A stretch of 64,000 bases of DNA, taken from positions 310,001-374,000 of the forward strand of contig JAFCMP010000511.1 in assembly GCA_017506865.1 (NCBI GenBank). Direction: 5' to 3'. Every line of letters starts with the position of its first letter. The first letter of the stretch is position 1. The stretch comes from Tribonema minus (Eukaryota; Sar; Xanthophyceae; Tribonematales; Tribonemataceae). This document shows positions 26,001 through 40,600 of this stretch, in pieces. The position numbers and the translations under genes are program-made. Below the pieces are notes generated by a model. It worked only from the letters and a program-made list of their open reading frames with translations, had not been told where the DNA came from and made no database searches.

Positions 26001-29000
26001 GGTCTGGCATGCGTCATATGTGTTGCAGTGCCAAGCAACCACAGTACGGCAGTCGCGGCCTGCGCCGCCGCGCAATGCTTAGCAATTACATCATGTAACC
26101 GCTGCGCGGGAACAAACCGCTGCACGAGAATGCATTACATTCGGTTACGCATGGCGCGCGGCGGCCCGCGTTGCCGCGCTGGTCTGGTGCATGAAAACAT
26201 CTTACGCTGTCTGCCTTCATGCTTTGCTGGATGCCCTTGTGAGTAGAGGGTTTCCGCCAGATTTTAGGACTTTGAAGGTTGATTGGGATGCGACGATGCA
26301 TCATCGCAATGCAAGGGCCACAGGGCCTGAGAAGAGAGCCCGCCTGCCAACTTGGTTGCCAACTTTCTTGCAATTTTGGCGGCTTTTAAAAGTGTACACG
26401 TAGAAGCCGCACTGCTTATGGGTACATCGTGAAGAAAAAGGCGCTGGCAATTCCCTTTGTACCTGCGAGAACCAGTCAAAGTCGGTGGCGGCGGACACGC
26501 CCGCGTCGGCCATCTTCTCCATTACGTCGCGCGCGTGCACGTCGATCACCGCCAGCGCCCCTGTGCATCCGAAGAGAGAGGCAGAGAGTTTTGTCAGGGG
26601 CGACTCGCACACCCTATCATCTCTTACCCAAGACCCTAATGCTAACCCTAACTCAAACCCTCAGATGCTGACATGACGTCGCGCGCGTGCACGTCGATCA
26701 CCGCCAGGGCCCCTGCACGTCGCAGCAGCGAGATGGGAAATACAGTCACAAACAAGCAGTGACTCACACCTCATCCCATCCCATTTCTTACCCTATGCCT
26801 AACCGCACCCCCACTTTTAGCCCTCGCCCTGGCCCTAACTCTAAGCTATGCGTGCATTGCTGAACATGCTGCACCAGCTCGTGTCCTTCGTGGATCGCCG
26901 CCAGCGCCCGTGCGCATCGAAGGAGAGAGTTAGGGTTAGCGCTAGTCCTAACCCTGAGATGCTGATCGTGCGCTAGTAGCAGCCGTCATGTTCTTCTGCG
27001 TTATGGTCACGGTTGAGGTTAGGGCTTGAGTTGGGCAATGATTCGGAAGAGGGAAGGCGGTGAAGCGCGTGAGGAATGGCGCCGCGCGACGCGCCCCACG
27101 ACCGACGGTACATGCACACTGCAAGAAGAGGGCGAAAACACAATCTGCAATGTTAAAACAAATTCATATGCGCATCAGACAAGCGTCGGGTGCTGCGCGC
27201 TTCTGACGCAAACACCGTATCGCTGAGCGTTGTCATTGCATGCGCTGTGACTAGTGTTCATTTCATTGTCATTGCATGCGCTGTGACTAGTTTTCATTTT
27301 ATTGTTTGTCGCCCGCACAGCCGTACGTATGATTTGGTTCTCGATGACCGTATCCTTACTGATCTCCCCACCCTAGCCAGCGCTGTCGTGACTGCGATCA
27401 GGTTAGGGTTAAGGTAGGGATAGGTAGGCCAGCGCTCGTGCTCACTCAGCAAGCGAGCACGCTACACTTATTAATATTCCACTGAGAACCACTTCCGCGC
27501 CCCTGAAAACCGCTTCATGTAAGCGCGAATCAAGTTACTTCCCGAAGTAAATGTTTATATCCGTTGCTGAAACGTCACAATGCTGCAAAGCATTACAGTA
27601 CAACAACACATAACATTGTCAAACAGACTCACCGATGGTGATGCGCGCCTGCGAGGCCAGGTCCCCGCGGATGAGAACACCATGTGATTTTGTTGTCTGA
27701 TCATTAGTGTAAAAGTATTCACTACATAAGTATATAATATATGTTTATACCTCCGCAGTAAATCGGTATCATAAATATATTCTCGTGGATACGGTGGTAC
27801 TGTTTGACTCGTGGCCAATCGCTGCAGCAGCGGCGACCACGATTATTGGTGGAAGGCACTTGCGGCTAACCATCCCTTGTCACCTAGAGCTCTACGATCT
27901 TTTGATTCGTTTTCATTCTCACCGATGGTGATGTGCGCCTGCGAGGACAGGTCGCCGCGGCTGAGGAACACCATGTCGCTGAGCTTCGACGCGAGCTGGC
28001 GGTGGTAGTCGCGCACGCCCTATTTGTACTATTTGGTTGTCTTTTTATATTCAGCATTAATACAATTTAGTCGCCTCTAAAACATCACAATGCTGCAAAG
28101 CATAGAGTATGATAGCTCTACGATCTTTTGATTCGTTACCAAAATACCAATAATATTGTCAAATGGACTCACCAATGGTGATGCGCGCCTGTGAGGACAA
28201 ATCGCCGCGGATGAGGAAGACCATGTCGCTGAGCTGCGACACGAGCTGGCGGTGGTAGTCGCGCACGCCCTCGTTGCCCTTGGCCGCCATGGCCGCCTCC
28301 GTCTCGGCCGTCCAGTGCACCTGCGCGTGCGCGTATGGAGGGGCGCTGTGTCAGCGCCTGACCGTGCATGAATGCATGGATGAATGAGTGAATGAATGAA
28401 ATAATGAATGAATTAAGGCGTGAATGGGAAACAGGCCTTCCAAACGCGTGCCCATCATTCTGAACAGCACTCAATGCAGGTGTGCACTGCAGCCGAGGCA
28501 GCACTGCAGTTCGTGTGCACTTGCGGGCAAGTTTGAATGCGTCGCGGTGCCAAATTGATATCACGCCTCTGCAGCAGGGGCCGTGGCCCTTTTGAACCGT
28601 CACTTCAACACCGCCGCGCCTCGACCGGACCTAGTGTACTTTTTCCTCCTTGAAAGTACCTCGCTTGGGGGTGTACACACGAATTCCAAGCATCTGGCGC
28701 AACGCTTGCCTCCGTGTCGGCACGAGCGCCCACTTACGGCTACCTTCAAACCTGACCCCTAAGTCCATGTGCAGCAACGTACGGTCTCTCGTGCTCGCCG
28801 CAGTAGCTCACGGCAGATACAAGAGGAGGGAAACCTGTACGTGCTGCAGTTCTCAGCGCTCATCTTACCCTCTCAGTGCTTGACCCTAAGCGACGCGCGC
28901 ACGCAAGACTCCAATAGCAGCGTGATGCGCACACGAACCCACTTTCTGCGCTATGCCGGTATTGTGTGCAAGCCCTACCACCTCTGCATCTGGCGAGACT

Positions 29001-32000
29001 TGCTTGGGTATAGGTACCGACAGATTAAGACTGGCGACACTGGCTACTCTACGAGCAGAGCACTGCTGGGGGGACCTGACCACATGGCAGCTTTAAGGCC
29101 CTGAATGGTGCTGTACAGCCGCTGAAGTGGCTGCTGGAGGCGCTTGAAGTTTTTTTGGAGGGGGGGGGGGGCAAGGGCTGCGATGGGCTGTATCCGCGCG
29201 ATGCGGCACCTGGCTGCCATTGACAATGACACGGCAGATCTATTTGAGATCTCGATCCAAGCAGTACTCTAGCCCTAACCTTAACCCTAATTCTGGCGCA
29301 GAGCGGTAGCTGGCTGTCGTCGAGAGCAACCTGGCTGGGCCACTTCTGCCGCCCGCCCTTTGTGTCCGCATCCTAACATTAGTCCGCATCCTAACAATAA
29401 GCTCGAGCGTAACCCTAGCCTCAAAGGTCATTCTTGTCAGTACCCAGCTGCCATTGAGGACGGCCTGGTTTGGCCAACTCTTGCAGGTGCTTCAGCCAGC
29501 GCTTTCTTTCCCGATCCTGACGCCACCCCTGCCCCTAAGCATAACCCTAAGCATATACCCTGAAATCAGTACCTGGCTGCCATTGAGGACGACCTGGCCT
29601 GGCCACTTCTGCATCCACTGCGGTCGCGGCACGCTGAGGTAGTCGGCGACGGCCAGCCGCATCTGCTCGCGCACGCTCGCGCACATGGCCGCGCAGACCT
29701 GCACACAAGGGGTGAAGTTGAAGTTGAGGTTAGTTGACCATAACGCTGAGGTAGTCGGCCACGGCCAGCCGCATCTGCTCGCGCACGCTCGCGCACATGG
29801 CCGCGCAGACCTGCACACAAGGGTTGAAGTTGAAGTTGAGGTTGGGTTGAGGGCTCGTACACAGAACGCGACGAGAGCAGCATAAGCCACCGCACGACAC
29901 AAACGCCTCATTCCGACGCTTGTCGTAGGGTCTCATTGCTGCAGTGTGCACTGTGCGGCCAGGAGCCATCCTGCGCGTAGAGGTGCTGGGAATGGGATGG
30001 GGCAGCGCTCAGTGCCGGCGCACGAACCCTAACCCTGACCCTAAGCCTGAGTTAGGCCGCACGTAACTCTCGCGTCCACGCTCACGTTACAACGCAACGG
30101 TCATAGTGGCGGGTAGGTTTGACATGCACAAATGCACATGGCGAACAGCTGCAGTGCATATTGGGGCCATGCCGCTTGGTGACGTTCACTTTCGCAGGCC
30201 GCGGGCTGTGGCAGCTAGGCTATACAGCCCTACTTACCACCCCGCACCGAACCTGGTAACAAGGCAGCGACTTGCATTTATGCCGATGCGATCAACACAG
30301 CTCACAGCTTGGCTGTGTCATCCGTGCTTGATAGGTCTAGGCCTAGGGTTTGCGGCAACACTCACTTTCGTCATCCACGCCTCGACGTTCTTGCCGGCGG
30401 GGTCAACGCGCGCCATGACTTTCAAGTAGGGTTACGTTTCACACTCGCGCGATGAACTAGGGTTAGAAGTGAAGCATGCCACAGCGCTCACCTCCGTCAT
30501 CCACGCCTCGACGTTCTTGCCGGCAGGGTCAATGCGCGTGATGAACTGGGTTTAGGGTTAGCACCCGCGAGATGAAATAGGTTTGGGTTAGGGTTTGCGG
30601 CAGCGCTCACCTCCGTCATCTACGCCTCGACGTTCTTGCCGGCCGGGTCGACGCGCGTGACGACGACCTAGGGTTAGGGCTAGCACCCGCGCGATGACCT
30701 AGGGTTAGGATAGTGTTTGCGGCAGCGCTCACCTCCGTCATCCACGCCTCGACGTTCTTCCCTGCGGGGTCGACGCGCGCGGCGAACGGCACGCGCTCGC
30801 CCTCCGCGGAGCGCATGGCGACGATCGCGCCGCCGGCGTCAAAGTCCACGGCGTGGATGCCCTCGAAGCACTTCTTGAGGTGCGGCTGCACGGCGCGCGG
30901 GTCCTTGGTCTGGCTCAGAATCTCCAGCAGCTCGTCGTTGGACAGGAAGTAGAAGCGCGAGAAGCCCGCGCGCTTCGTCTCCAGATAGTCACTGAGCCCC
31001 TTCTGCACGGTCTCGAGCAGGCGCCCCGATTCGCGCAGCCGCTCGAGCAGCTTGGCGCTGTTGCAGAACTTGACGGCGAGCGCGCCGGCGCCGCCCGCGC
31101 CGCCCGCCGCTGCGGACATCGTCGCACGCCAGTGCTTGTCCACACTCGCAAAGCGCTTGCCTTCGAGGGGCAGCTGCGGGTGAAAAAGGGGCAGGGGAGG
31201 GGGGGGGGGATGCAGTGCATTGTGGCAAGGGGACGCGAGGTGAGCAGGGGTGGGTTTGTAGATGGAAGCTGCGGCGGCTTCACAGTCAGTGCTGGTGACG
31301 CTTGCGAAGTGCTTGCCTTTGAGGGGCAGCTGGGGGTGAGATTACGGGAGGGGGAGATCACGGGAGGGGGGGGGATGCAGTGCCATCGTGGCAAGGGGAC
31401 ACGAGTTGAGCAATGCTGAGGTGGTGTGTAGCGGCTGCGGCAGCTTGAAGAGTCAGCGCTTGTCGACGCTTGCGAAGCGCTTTCCTTCGAGGGGCAGCTG
31501 TGAGCAGGTGTGTGTGTTGGGGGGGGGGATGCAGTGCATTGTGGCAACGGGACGTGAGATGAGCAGCACTGAGTTGGTGAACAGCAGTATCCAAGGTTGG
31601 GAGCTACGTAGGTATGTCATGTGCAACTGTCGATGCATGAGAGCCAGTTTACACCTTGCTGTTTGATCGGACAAGCGCTTGAAGGTTCTTTACTGTTCGA
31701 AGACCAGGCAGAGCAGGGGCGGATCCCACAACAGACTACTTGAGTTCCTTCAAGTTGGCGTTTTCAGATTCATGGGTGAAGCAATTTGCGTGCAAGCACC
31801 TCCGAAGCACAGCATCGTACAAATACAAACGTACACTGTGAGCAGCGGTTGACGTTACTGTCGAAGCGGGACAGAGGACTGGTGATGTAGAAAGCACCTT
31901 GCGCCGGCCGCATGTAGCCGGCAGGATTATGTACAGTCCAAAACCGATGCATTACATGCAATGACAGGAGTCACAATCTGCAGCCTTTACTTGTCCGCAC

Positions 32001-34631
32001 CTGCTTGTTGATATCCGGGGAGTCGAAGATGGGCTGCAGGTACAGCCAGCTGCGCTGCACGGCGAGCCACTCCTCGAGCACCTCGCTCACGACCTGCGGC
32101 ACGGGGGGCACAGACGGGAGCACTGCTGCATCAGCGACTCAGCGGCAGCAACGCAACAGCTGTACCGCTCGCTGAGACATCTTGAAACGATGGCAGCGGC
32201 TGAGGGCTGAGATTTTGCCTGTTTGAGCATTGCTGTCACGCACAAAAGTGGCACGGGGGGCGCAGGCGGGGGAGCACTGCTGCATCAGCGACTCAGCAGC
32301 AGCAACGCGGCAGCTGTAGCGCTCGCTGAGACATGTTCACAAGAGATGGCAGCGGCTGATCACTGAGGTTGCCTGACGAAGCGCTGCTGCCGTGCACACA
32401 AGCGGCGTGCATGATGTTCATGCGCCGAATGACTGACAGTTTACCCGCCATGTTTATATGTATACATCCGTATATACATACATACCTGCAGCGTGGCGTC
32501 CCACTGCGCGATCCGGTCCTCGAAGGGCCCGCGGAATGCGCTGAAGGCCATGGCCTGCGTCGCCGTCACCTGCTCGTCGAGCAGCGCCATCATTTCATCG
32601 GCGCCGTGCAGGATACACGTGCCGGTGTTCCGGTAGGGCTCCACCTGTATGCATGGCGGCGGGGCGAGGGGTAGGTATAGTAAGCAGGGTAGGTATAGTA
32701 ATCAGGAGGTCTGTGTTGTACAGTAGCACCATCATCTCATCGGCGCCGTGCAGGATGCGCGTGCCCGTGTTGCGGTAGAGCTCCACCTGCGTGCGTGGGG
32801 GCAAGGGGTAGGTATAGTCATGAAGAGGGTATGCACTATAACACAGGCATAGGTTCACGAAGGCGGTAGGCAGTATGCAAAATGCACGTGCACCTTACTA
32901 CAGCAGGGCACGGAATGCGGTGCGTAGGGTAGGAGTTGGGGTTGAGCGCACAGGTACAATCATGGCACCTTACGCGACAATGGCCGATACACAAAGTGAT
33001 ATGTTCAAATCTAATGTGTGGCAGAAATTAGCAAATGCGGTTCTGTCACGGTTTTGGAGGCCGGAGGTGTTGGGCACGGCCCAGTTCTAGGGGTTTCACT
33101 AGGAAGTTCTGGCAAGTTCTTGACGGTTATGGTGCCCCTACGGAACGGAAGGTTCCCGCTGGTTTTTGTTTTGTGTCAGTGATGATATCACTTGTTCTTC
33201 TACCAGCTCGAGGCGCTGAAGTGGGCTTCGCCTGGAGCGTCACCGTCGCTAACCCTACCAACCCTGACTGTAAACCGAGGCCTAACCCCAGAGTTCATCA
33301 TCGCATGCACCTCGATGCGACAGGCGAGGCGTGCGATTCTAGTGGTGCGGCACGGCTCCGCCTTAGGACGGCGTTATGGGCGAGGCCGCGGGTTGCGCTT
33401 TGTCACAAACTTCAAGTGTTAAGTTTATGGTTCACCTGGAGCGTCACCGTCGCCCACGCGTCGCGCATCTTGTCCAGCAGGCACTCGATGGCAAACTCCT
33501 TGGCCGCCGTCTCGCTCACGCGCAAGATGGGCTCCGCGCGTTCGTGGAGCTTGCTCTGCAGCAGCGCTCAGCGACAGTTACAGAGTATAATGAATCAGCT
33601 GCAGAATTGCAGGTGCCAATCGGCAGCAGCTGAGACTCGAGCAGCCGCGGGACGCGTCGGTCGCATGTGCGCAACGGAATGCTGGTCGCCCGCCGTAGCG
33701 GCCAAACCACTTGCACATCTGCGACAAACAACAACTGCGCTAACAGCAACAACGAATGTAATGACATGGCAAAAAGTGTTGTTGTCGGAATGAAGGTTTG
33801 CGCCAGTGCACGTGCTGGTTTGCGCCTTAGCACAGAGGAGAAAGTGTGCAAACTGCAGGTATGAAAGTGAAAGCGGTTGAATTCAGTCTCAGAGCTACTG
33901 GTAGTGCACGTGGACTGAGACTGGGACTTACAGCTTACCAGGATGACCGTGAAAAGCTCACTGCTTTCAATACACCTGTTGTCAAAGCATGCAATTCACG
34001 CCCAGATGCTGACAAACACTGTGAGACAACCATATCCTCATGTTAAGATACACTACGGAGGCAGAGCCATACTTCGAGGTATACAATCAGTGGCACTCAG
34101 ACTCAGACCCAGACACGGACTAAGACTCGCCACTCACCTGGATGACCCTGGCGAGCGTGTAGCTGTTGTCGGGCCGCAGCTCCATGCCGAGGCGCTCGCT
34201 CAGCGCACAGCGACTCATACCCAGATTCAGACCAAGACTCGCGACTCACCTGGATGACCCTGGCGAGCGTGTAGCTGTTGTCGGGCCGCAGCTCCATGCC
34301 GAGGCGCTCGCTCAGAGCGTCCCAGTGGCGCGCGCGCATGCCCGGCGTGCGCAGCGCCACCACCACCGGCACGAACGGCATGAACTCATCGACCTCCGCC
34401 TTTACGCTGCACGCGGCGGCACCGGACGGCAGTGGCAGCAGCGGGAGCGGCGGCGGCGACGGCGGCGGCGGCGGAGGCGGCAGCGGCAACGGCAGCGGCG
34501 CAGACGAGATGTGTGGTGTCAGTCTCATTGTGCAGGTGTCGTAATGCATCATGATGGCGCTGAGGGAGTGGCATTGCTCTGGGCATCGCGCGGCTGCAGC
34601 TGGCTACCAGCAACGGTCACGCTGCGCGGCA

Positions 34632-34662
<31 letters not shown>

Positions 34663-37600
34663 GCCGCAGATGAGGAGTGCGGTGCGTGGCCGCCAGGCAG
34701 GTATTCATCAGTGCATGGCGCCGAGCGAAAAAAACGGCACACGGCTGCAGCTGAGCAATATTGGCATACGAACGACTGACTGGTGCACTCAAATGAGGGC
34801 ATGCGGGCTTGGCGAGGCCGCAGCACACGGCTGACCCTTACCCGAACCCTAACCCCTAACCTTAACCGTAACCCTAACCCTAACCCAAACCCTAACCCTA
34901 GGCAGGTGCGCGCTAGCCACACACCACACCACACCTACACACACGCGCACCCACGCATCGCGCGCGCTCACCTGCGCGCGATCTTCAGGCAGCCCTCCAT
35001 GTTAGCGCCCTCAAAGAACTGCGCGGCCTTGGCCAGGCCGCGGCACACGGCTCACCGCATACCATACCTACATACGATATCCACCGCATGCTATACCTAC
35101 CTACCCCACCCTCACACCTGCGCGCGATCTTCAGGCAGCCCTCCATATTAACGCCCTCGAAAAACCGCGCCGCCTTGGCCAGACTGCGGCGCATGGCTTA
35201 CGCATAGGCTACCTACATTCTGTACATGCCACATACTATACTTATCTGCCCCACTCACTCACCTGCGCGCAATCTTCAAGCAGCCCTCCATATTAGCGCC
35301 CTCAAAAAACCTCGCGGCCTTGGCGAGGCCGCGGCACACGGCGCCGGCGCCGCGCTCCACCGCCTCCGCGTCGAGCGACGGAAACGGCGCGTCCATCCAC
35401 GCACGCCGCAGTGCCGCCCAGTCATCGGCGCGCGTCCACAGTTCCCAGTACGGCTCGAAGGCCTTCTGCAGCGCAGTGAGCTGCGCGTACTCGGTGGGGG
35501 GGGACGCGTCGGCGCCGGCCTTGGCGTTGAAAAGGGCCTACGGGGGGGGGGCACGGGGGGGGTTGGGGGGGGTGTCATGATTGAATCGATTGCTATTGCG
35601 TAGGCATGTGAGAAGGGCCTGTGAGAGTGTGCGGGGGAGCGGGCGGGGGATGGGGTGGAGGGGGTGGGGGGGGGGTGAATGAAACTGTACGGTGTAGGCG
35701 TGTCCGTCCGGCGCGGCGAAGAAGAGAGCGGGTGCAGCGCTGTGGTATGCATGTTGGAGTGTATCACAGGGTAAGTGTTAGGGTTACGATTAGGGTTAGG
35801 GCACTAGCTTGCGGGCATGCCTGCTGCTTTCAGGCCTGGCAAGTGCTCATGCGCAGTGCCATGTGTGTCACGGTGCCTCCCAAGGTGAAGCTGGTGATCT
35901 GCCGGCAAGTCGGTGGTGTGCTGAGGCCTGGCGGGTGAGAGGGTATTTAGTGGTGTTCTGCGAGGCGTGTAGCATCGTCTTTCAAGGTGAAGCTGCGCCA
36001 CGTGTGTACTGCTGCTGTCGAGCGCTGCTGCTGCCGAGCGCCGCTGCTCACCTCTCTGTCGGTGAACAGGCGCGCCTGCCGTGTGCACTCGTCCAGGTCC
36101 TCGCCCCGAGGGCGCCCTGACCCTAACCCTAGCCCTAAACCCTAACCCTTGAGCGCTGCTGCTCCGCGGCGCTGCTACGCACTGCTGGGTACTGCTGCTA
36201 TGCCACTGCTGAGCACTTGCTGCTGCTGTGCGCTGCCGTTGCGCGCGCCACTGCTGCTGTTGAGCGCTGCTGCTGCCGAGCGCTGCTGCTGGTACGAACT
36301 GCCGTTGCGCGCGCTGCTGCTGCGCACTGCCGCCGCGCGCTGCTGCTACACACACAGCTGCTGCTATGCGCTGCTGCTCACCTCTCTGTCGGTGAAGAGG
36401 CGCGCCTGCACACGCAACGTTCAGAGCGCAACACAGCGCCCACGCCTACTTGCCGAGTGGGCAACAGGCGTCTTCCCAAATTTGATCATCAGGCGCTGCG
36501 CCACTTGTGTACTGCTACTGCTGCTAAAAGCTCTGCCGAGCGCTGCTGCTCACCTCTCTGTCGGTGAAGAGACGCGCCTGCCGCGCGCACTCCTCCAGGT
36601 CCTCCTCCTTAGGGCGCCCTAACCCTAACCCTAGCCCTAAACCCTAACCCTATCCTAACCCTAATCCTAACCCTAACCTTAAAGCCTAACCTTCAGCGCT
36701 GCTGCCACACTGTACTGCTCCAGCACTGCTGCTGCTACGCACTGCCGTTGCGCGCGCTGCTGCTCTGCACCGTTCCCCGAGCGCTGCTGCTGCGCACTCC
36801 TCCCGAGCGCTGCTTCGACGCACTGCTGCCGAACGCTGCTGCTACGCACACAGCTGCTGCTAAGCACTGACTGCTGCAGAACGCTGCTGCTCACCTCCCT
36901 GTTGGTGAAGAGGCGCGCCTGCCGCGCGCACTCCTCCAGGTCCTCACCCACGCGCCTCACTAGCGCCGCCACCTGGCCGACCTTGTTGAGGTCCGTGTAC
37001 TGAGACATGCGCGCGACCTGCGATGGGGGGGTGGGGTGGGGGGGGGGGGGTATGTATAGTCATGCAAGGGGTATGTATCATGTATGCAATGAGGGGGGAG
37101 CGTCACCGAAAGCTAAGGATTAGGGGCTAGGGTTCAGAGAGTTGAGGTCCACGTACTGAGACATGCACGCGACCTGCGCGGAGGGGAGGGGAGTGTCACC
37201 AAATGTTGAGGATTAGGGCTAGGGTTAGGGGAGTTGAGCGCTGGCACGAGTGCTGGTTTGCACTTGTGGTTGAGCTTACGGGTTAGGACTGAGAGATGTT
37301 GAACGTTGGCTGTCCTCCTGATGGTGAGGCTTGTGTGCGGTACGCTCGTTCTCGTCAGAGTAGCTGAGGATGCCGCAGCGAGCACAGTGAGCCAGTCACG
37401 CTGTCGGCCTCCAAGCCTCTGCCGCCCAGTGTACGCGCCGCAGCGTATGCACAATGCATGCGTTGCAGAGCACGACTGCACACCACCGCTAGTTCCATGC
37501 GGGACTGTGTCATGCAGCACGGCACTGGACAGTCAATTTGATCCAAAAGTCTTTGAGACGCTCCGGCAGAGGGGTACCAACTTCAAGTTTGAAGTGGGAG

Positions 37601-40600
37601 CGTCATGCAGCACGGCACCGAGCAATCAACCTGGTCCTAACCCTAACCCTAAGTCTTTGCGGCGCTCCCAGGATTCACGCTGCTTCACATGTAGTGCGGA
37701 GTGGCACAACGGGTGCTGCCGCAACATCAGCTCCGAAGTACAGCAGCAGGCACATTTCGCAGCGCAGCAGCGCGCGGCTCACCAGATTCAAGAGCCCCTT
37801 GAGGCGCTCGGAGAACTTGTGCTGCTGCTCGCGCATGCCAGAGTGCTTTGACGAGCGCTGCTGCAACACCAACTTTGAAGTGGGAGCGTCTCACCTGATC
37901 TGAGAGCCCCTTGAGGCGCTCGGAGAACTCGCGCTGCTCTTCGCGCATGGCGGAGTGGTACGAGGCGCGGCGCGCAACGAGCGCTGTCGCAAGCGACTCG
38001 GCCTTCGCCAGTACCTTCTGCGGCCAGCCGACGACGTCCCACTCGGCGGCAAAGCCGGCGGCGTCGAGGCGGCAGCCGGCGGCGTTGACGACCTGCGATC
38101 ATGAATGGATGGATGAATGAATGAATATATGACTGCATGAATTCAGTGATGAACAGATGGCATCGTGCAGAGCCGGCAGCGTCAAGACGGCAGCCTGCGG
38201 CGTTGATGAACTGCGATCATGAATGGATTGATGGATGGATGAATGAATAAATGAATGAATGGAGTGATGAACGGGTGTCAAGCCGGCGGCGTTGAGGCGG
38301 CAGCCGCGGCGTTTACGACCTGCGATCATGCATGGATGGATGAATGAATGAGTGAAATAATGCATGCATGAATTGAGTAATGAAGGGGAGCAAAGCCGGC
38401 GGCGTCAAGGCGGCAGCCGGCGGCGTTGACGACCTGCGATCATGCATGGATGGATGAATGAATGAGTGAAATAATGCATGCATGAATTGGATAATGAAGG
38501 GGAGCAAAGCCGGCGGCGTCGAGGCGGCAGCCGGCGGCGTTGATGACCTGCGATCATGAATGGATGGACGAACAAACGAATTAATAAATTCATGCATCAA
38601 TCGAGGGGTAAATGGATGACAACTTGCATAGCCAGCAACGTCGTGGCAGCAGATAGCGGCGTTGACGACCTGCGGTCATGAATGAATGGATGAATGAACG
38701 AATGCACAAATAAATTGAGTGATGAATGAATGGACAGCCGGTAGCGTAGAGGTGGCAGTAGCCCACGGCTTTGACAACCTGCGCGCAAGGCGGAGATAAA
38801 TGGATGGATGGATGAACGTACTCTGAGGTAATGAACGAATAAATGAATGAATGCAACGCCGGTAGATCAAGGTGGCAGCGGCGTCGACGCTCAGTGTGCG
38901 GGTCGGAGTTCAAGAGAACGTGAAGGGGTAGATGAATAGATAAGTGAATGAATGGATGAAAGCATGAATGAATGATGGATGAGGAGTGGGGAGGGATGGA
39001 AGATGACATGTGGCTACCTGCGTCTGTTGCTATTCAAGAGAACACAAGAGCTTTTGATATGGTGCTTTCACAACATGGGCGGTCGTGATCGGTGCGGTCG
39101 CATGAAAAAAGCCCCCTGTCGCCAGTGGCAGCAGCCAGAGGAATGGGCTCTACACATTATTTGCTAGGTCTTTTTTTGAATATGCGTGGCTGCGGGCCGC
39201 TGACCGGCCCGCCGCCATGCGCCATCGTAATTGCCTGACAACATGCATATTTGATAGGAACTGGCGTTGCCATTAACCCCAATGCGCATTCGTGGAGTCC
39301 ACGAGATCTGACATGCAGTGCTGAAGTACTGTACCCATACCTTGGCTTACATGAACCACTCGTATTCATTGATTGAACGAGTAAAAATGCAAACGAGAAA
39401 TATGGTATGGACACAGACCTTTGACATCGACGTCACTCCCGCATTGAAGTTATTTGTTCAGCTTGATTATGACTCACCTCAAATGCCCTACGCGTGTCGC
39501 CGATCACCCCTGCCAGGGCAGCAACCCTGTCCGGGCAAGATTCCATGTACTCCTGTGAGCCAAGGACAAGCATGACCCACAGTCTCAGTACTCAAGTTAC
39601 ACTGTGTAATACGTCAAACTCGACAAAGTGTCTGTGCCGCTGCCACTGCCGGTTGCACTCTCGCGCACACTGCCCTGTCCTCTCACTTACGTCAGCGCTT
39701 GCCTCAGAGTCTATTTCGACGGAAATACCAGATGCAATGCATGCACGCGACCGGGCTGATGCGGATCCGGCTCATGAAATGGCGTGTCTTGATTGTTGTG
39801 AGATGCTTAAGCTGTGCACCAGAAACGGGCCAACTTCAAGCAGGGTCTGGTGGCAATATGTCCATGTCTGTTTTCCAACAGTTTATCCCCCTGAACAGCT
39901 GCCTGCGCACACCACCCAACTTCAAGCCCTATTTCTAGGGCTGGGTGCTCACCTCCACCGCGGCGAGGTCCTCAATATTGTTGATGGGGGCGTGCAGGCG
40001 GCGGTACACCTCCTCGAAGCGTGCGGCAGTGGCGGCGGCCTGCATGCGCGCGCGCCGCGCTAGCACCTGTGGGGGACCAATCAAGGAAGGAGGGGGGGGG
40101 GGGGAGGTCAGCATCGGGCTGCTCGGTTTGTTCACCACTAGCCACAGCCCAGGGCTCAAGACCCCCCCAAGTGTACGCAAGGGTTGTGGTGCGCACGCCG
40201 CGCCAGCACCTGTCAGGGATGAATCAAGGAATGGTGGTGGTGGGGGGGGAGGGGGGTGTCAGCATCGGATTGCTCGATTTGTTCTCCACCAGTCACTGTC
40301 CAAGGCTCCTCCTACATGAGAGATTGCTATGTGTGGCGGGTGTGTGCTGCCACTGCCGCCAGCCCGTGCCCAGAATTGGCCTAACCCTAACCTTGACCCT
40401 GATCCCCACCCTCCGACCCAAAGCGCAACCCTAATGAAGACCTGACGGATCAACCCTCGAGCACCCTATTCCGACCTCGACCCGAACCCTCACCCTAGCC
40501 CTAGCCTCCTAACCATACTGCAATGACGTTAGGTCATCACCTCGAGCAGCCAGTCGGCGATGAGGCCGTGCTTGGCGGTGAGCGCGCCGCGCACGCGCGC

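Noticed and set aside
38093-38900. A CRISPR array, because of regular short repeats and spacers
   Set aside because: The repeats are copies of the exon 9 start, the spacers are simple GAAT/GGAT repeats, and the context is a eukaryotic intron.
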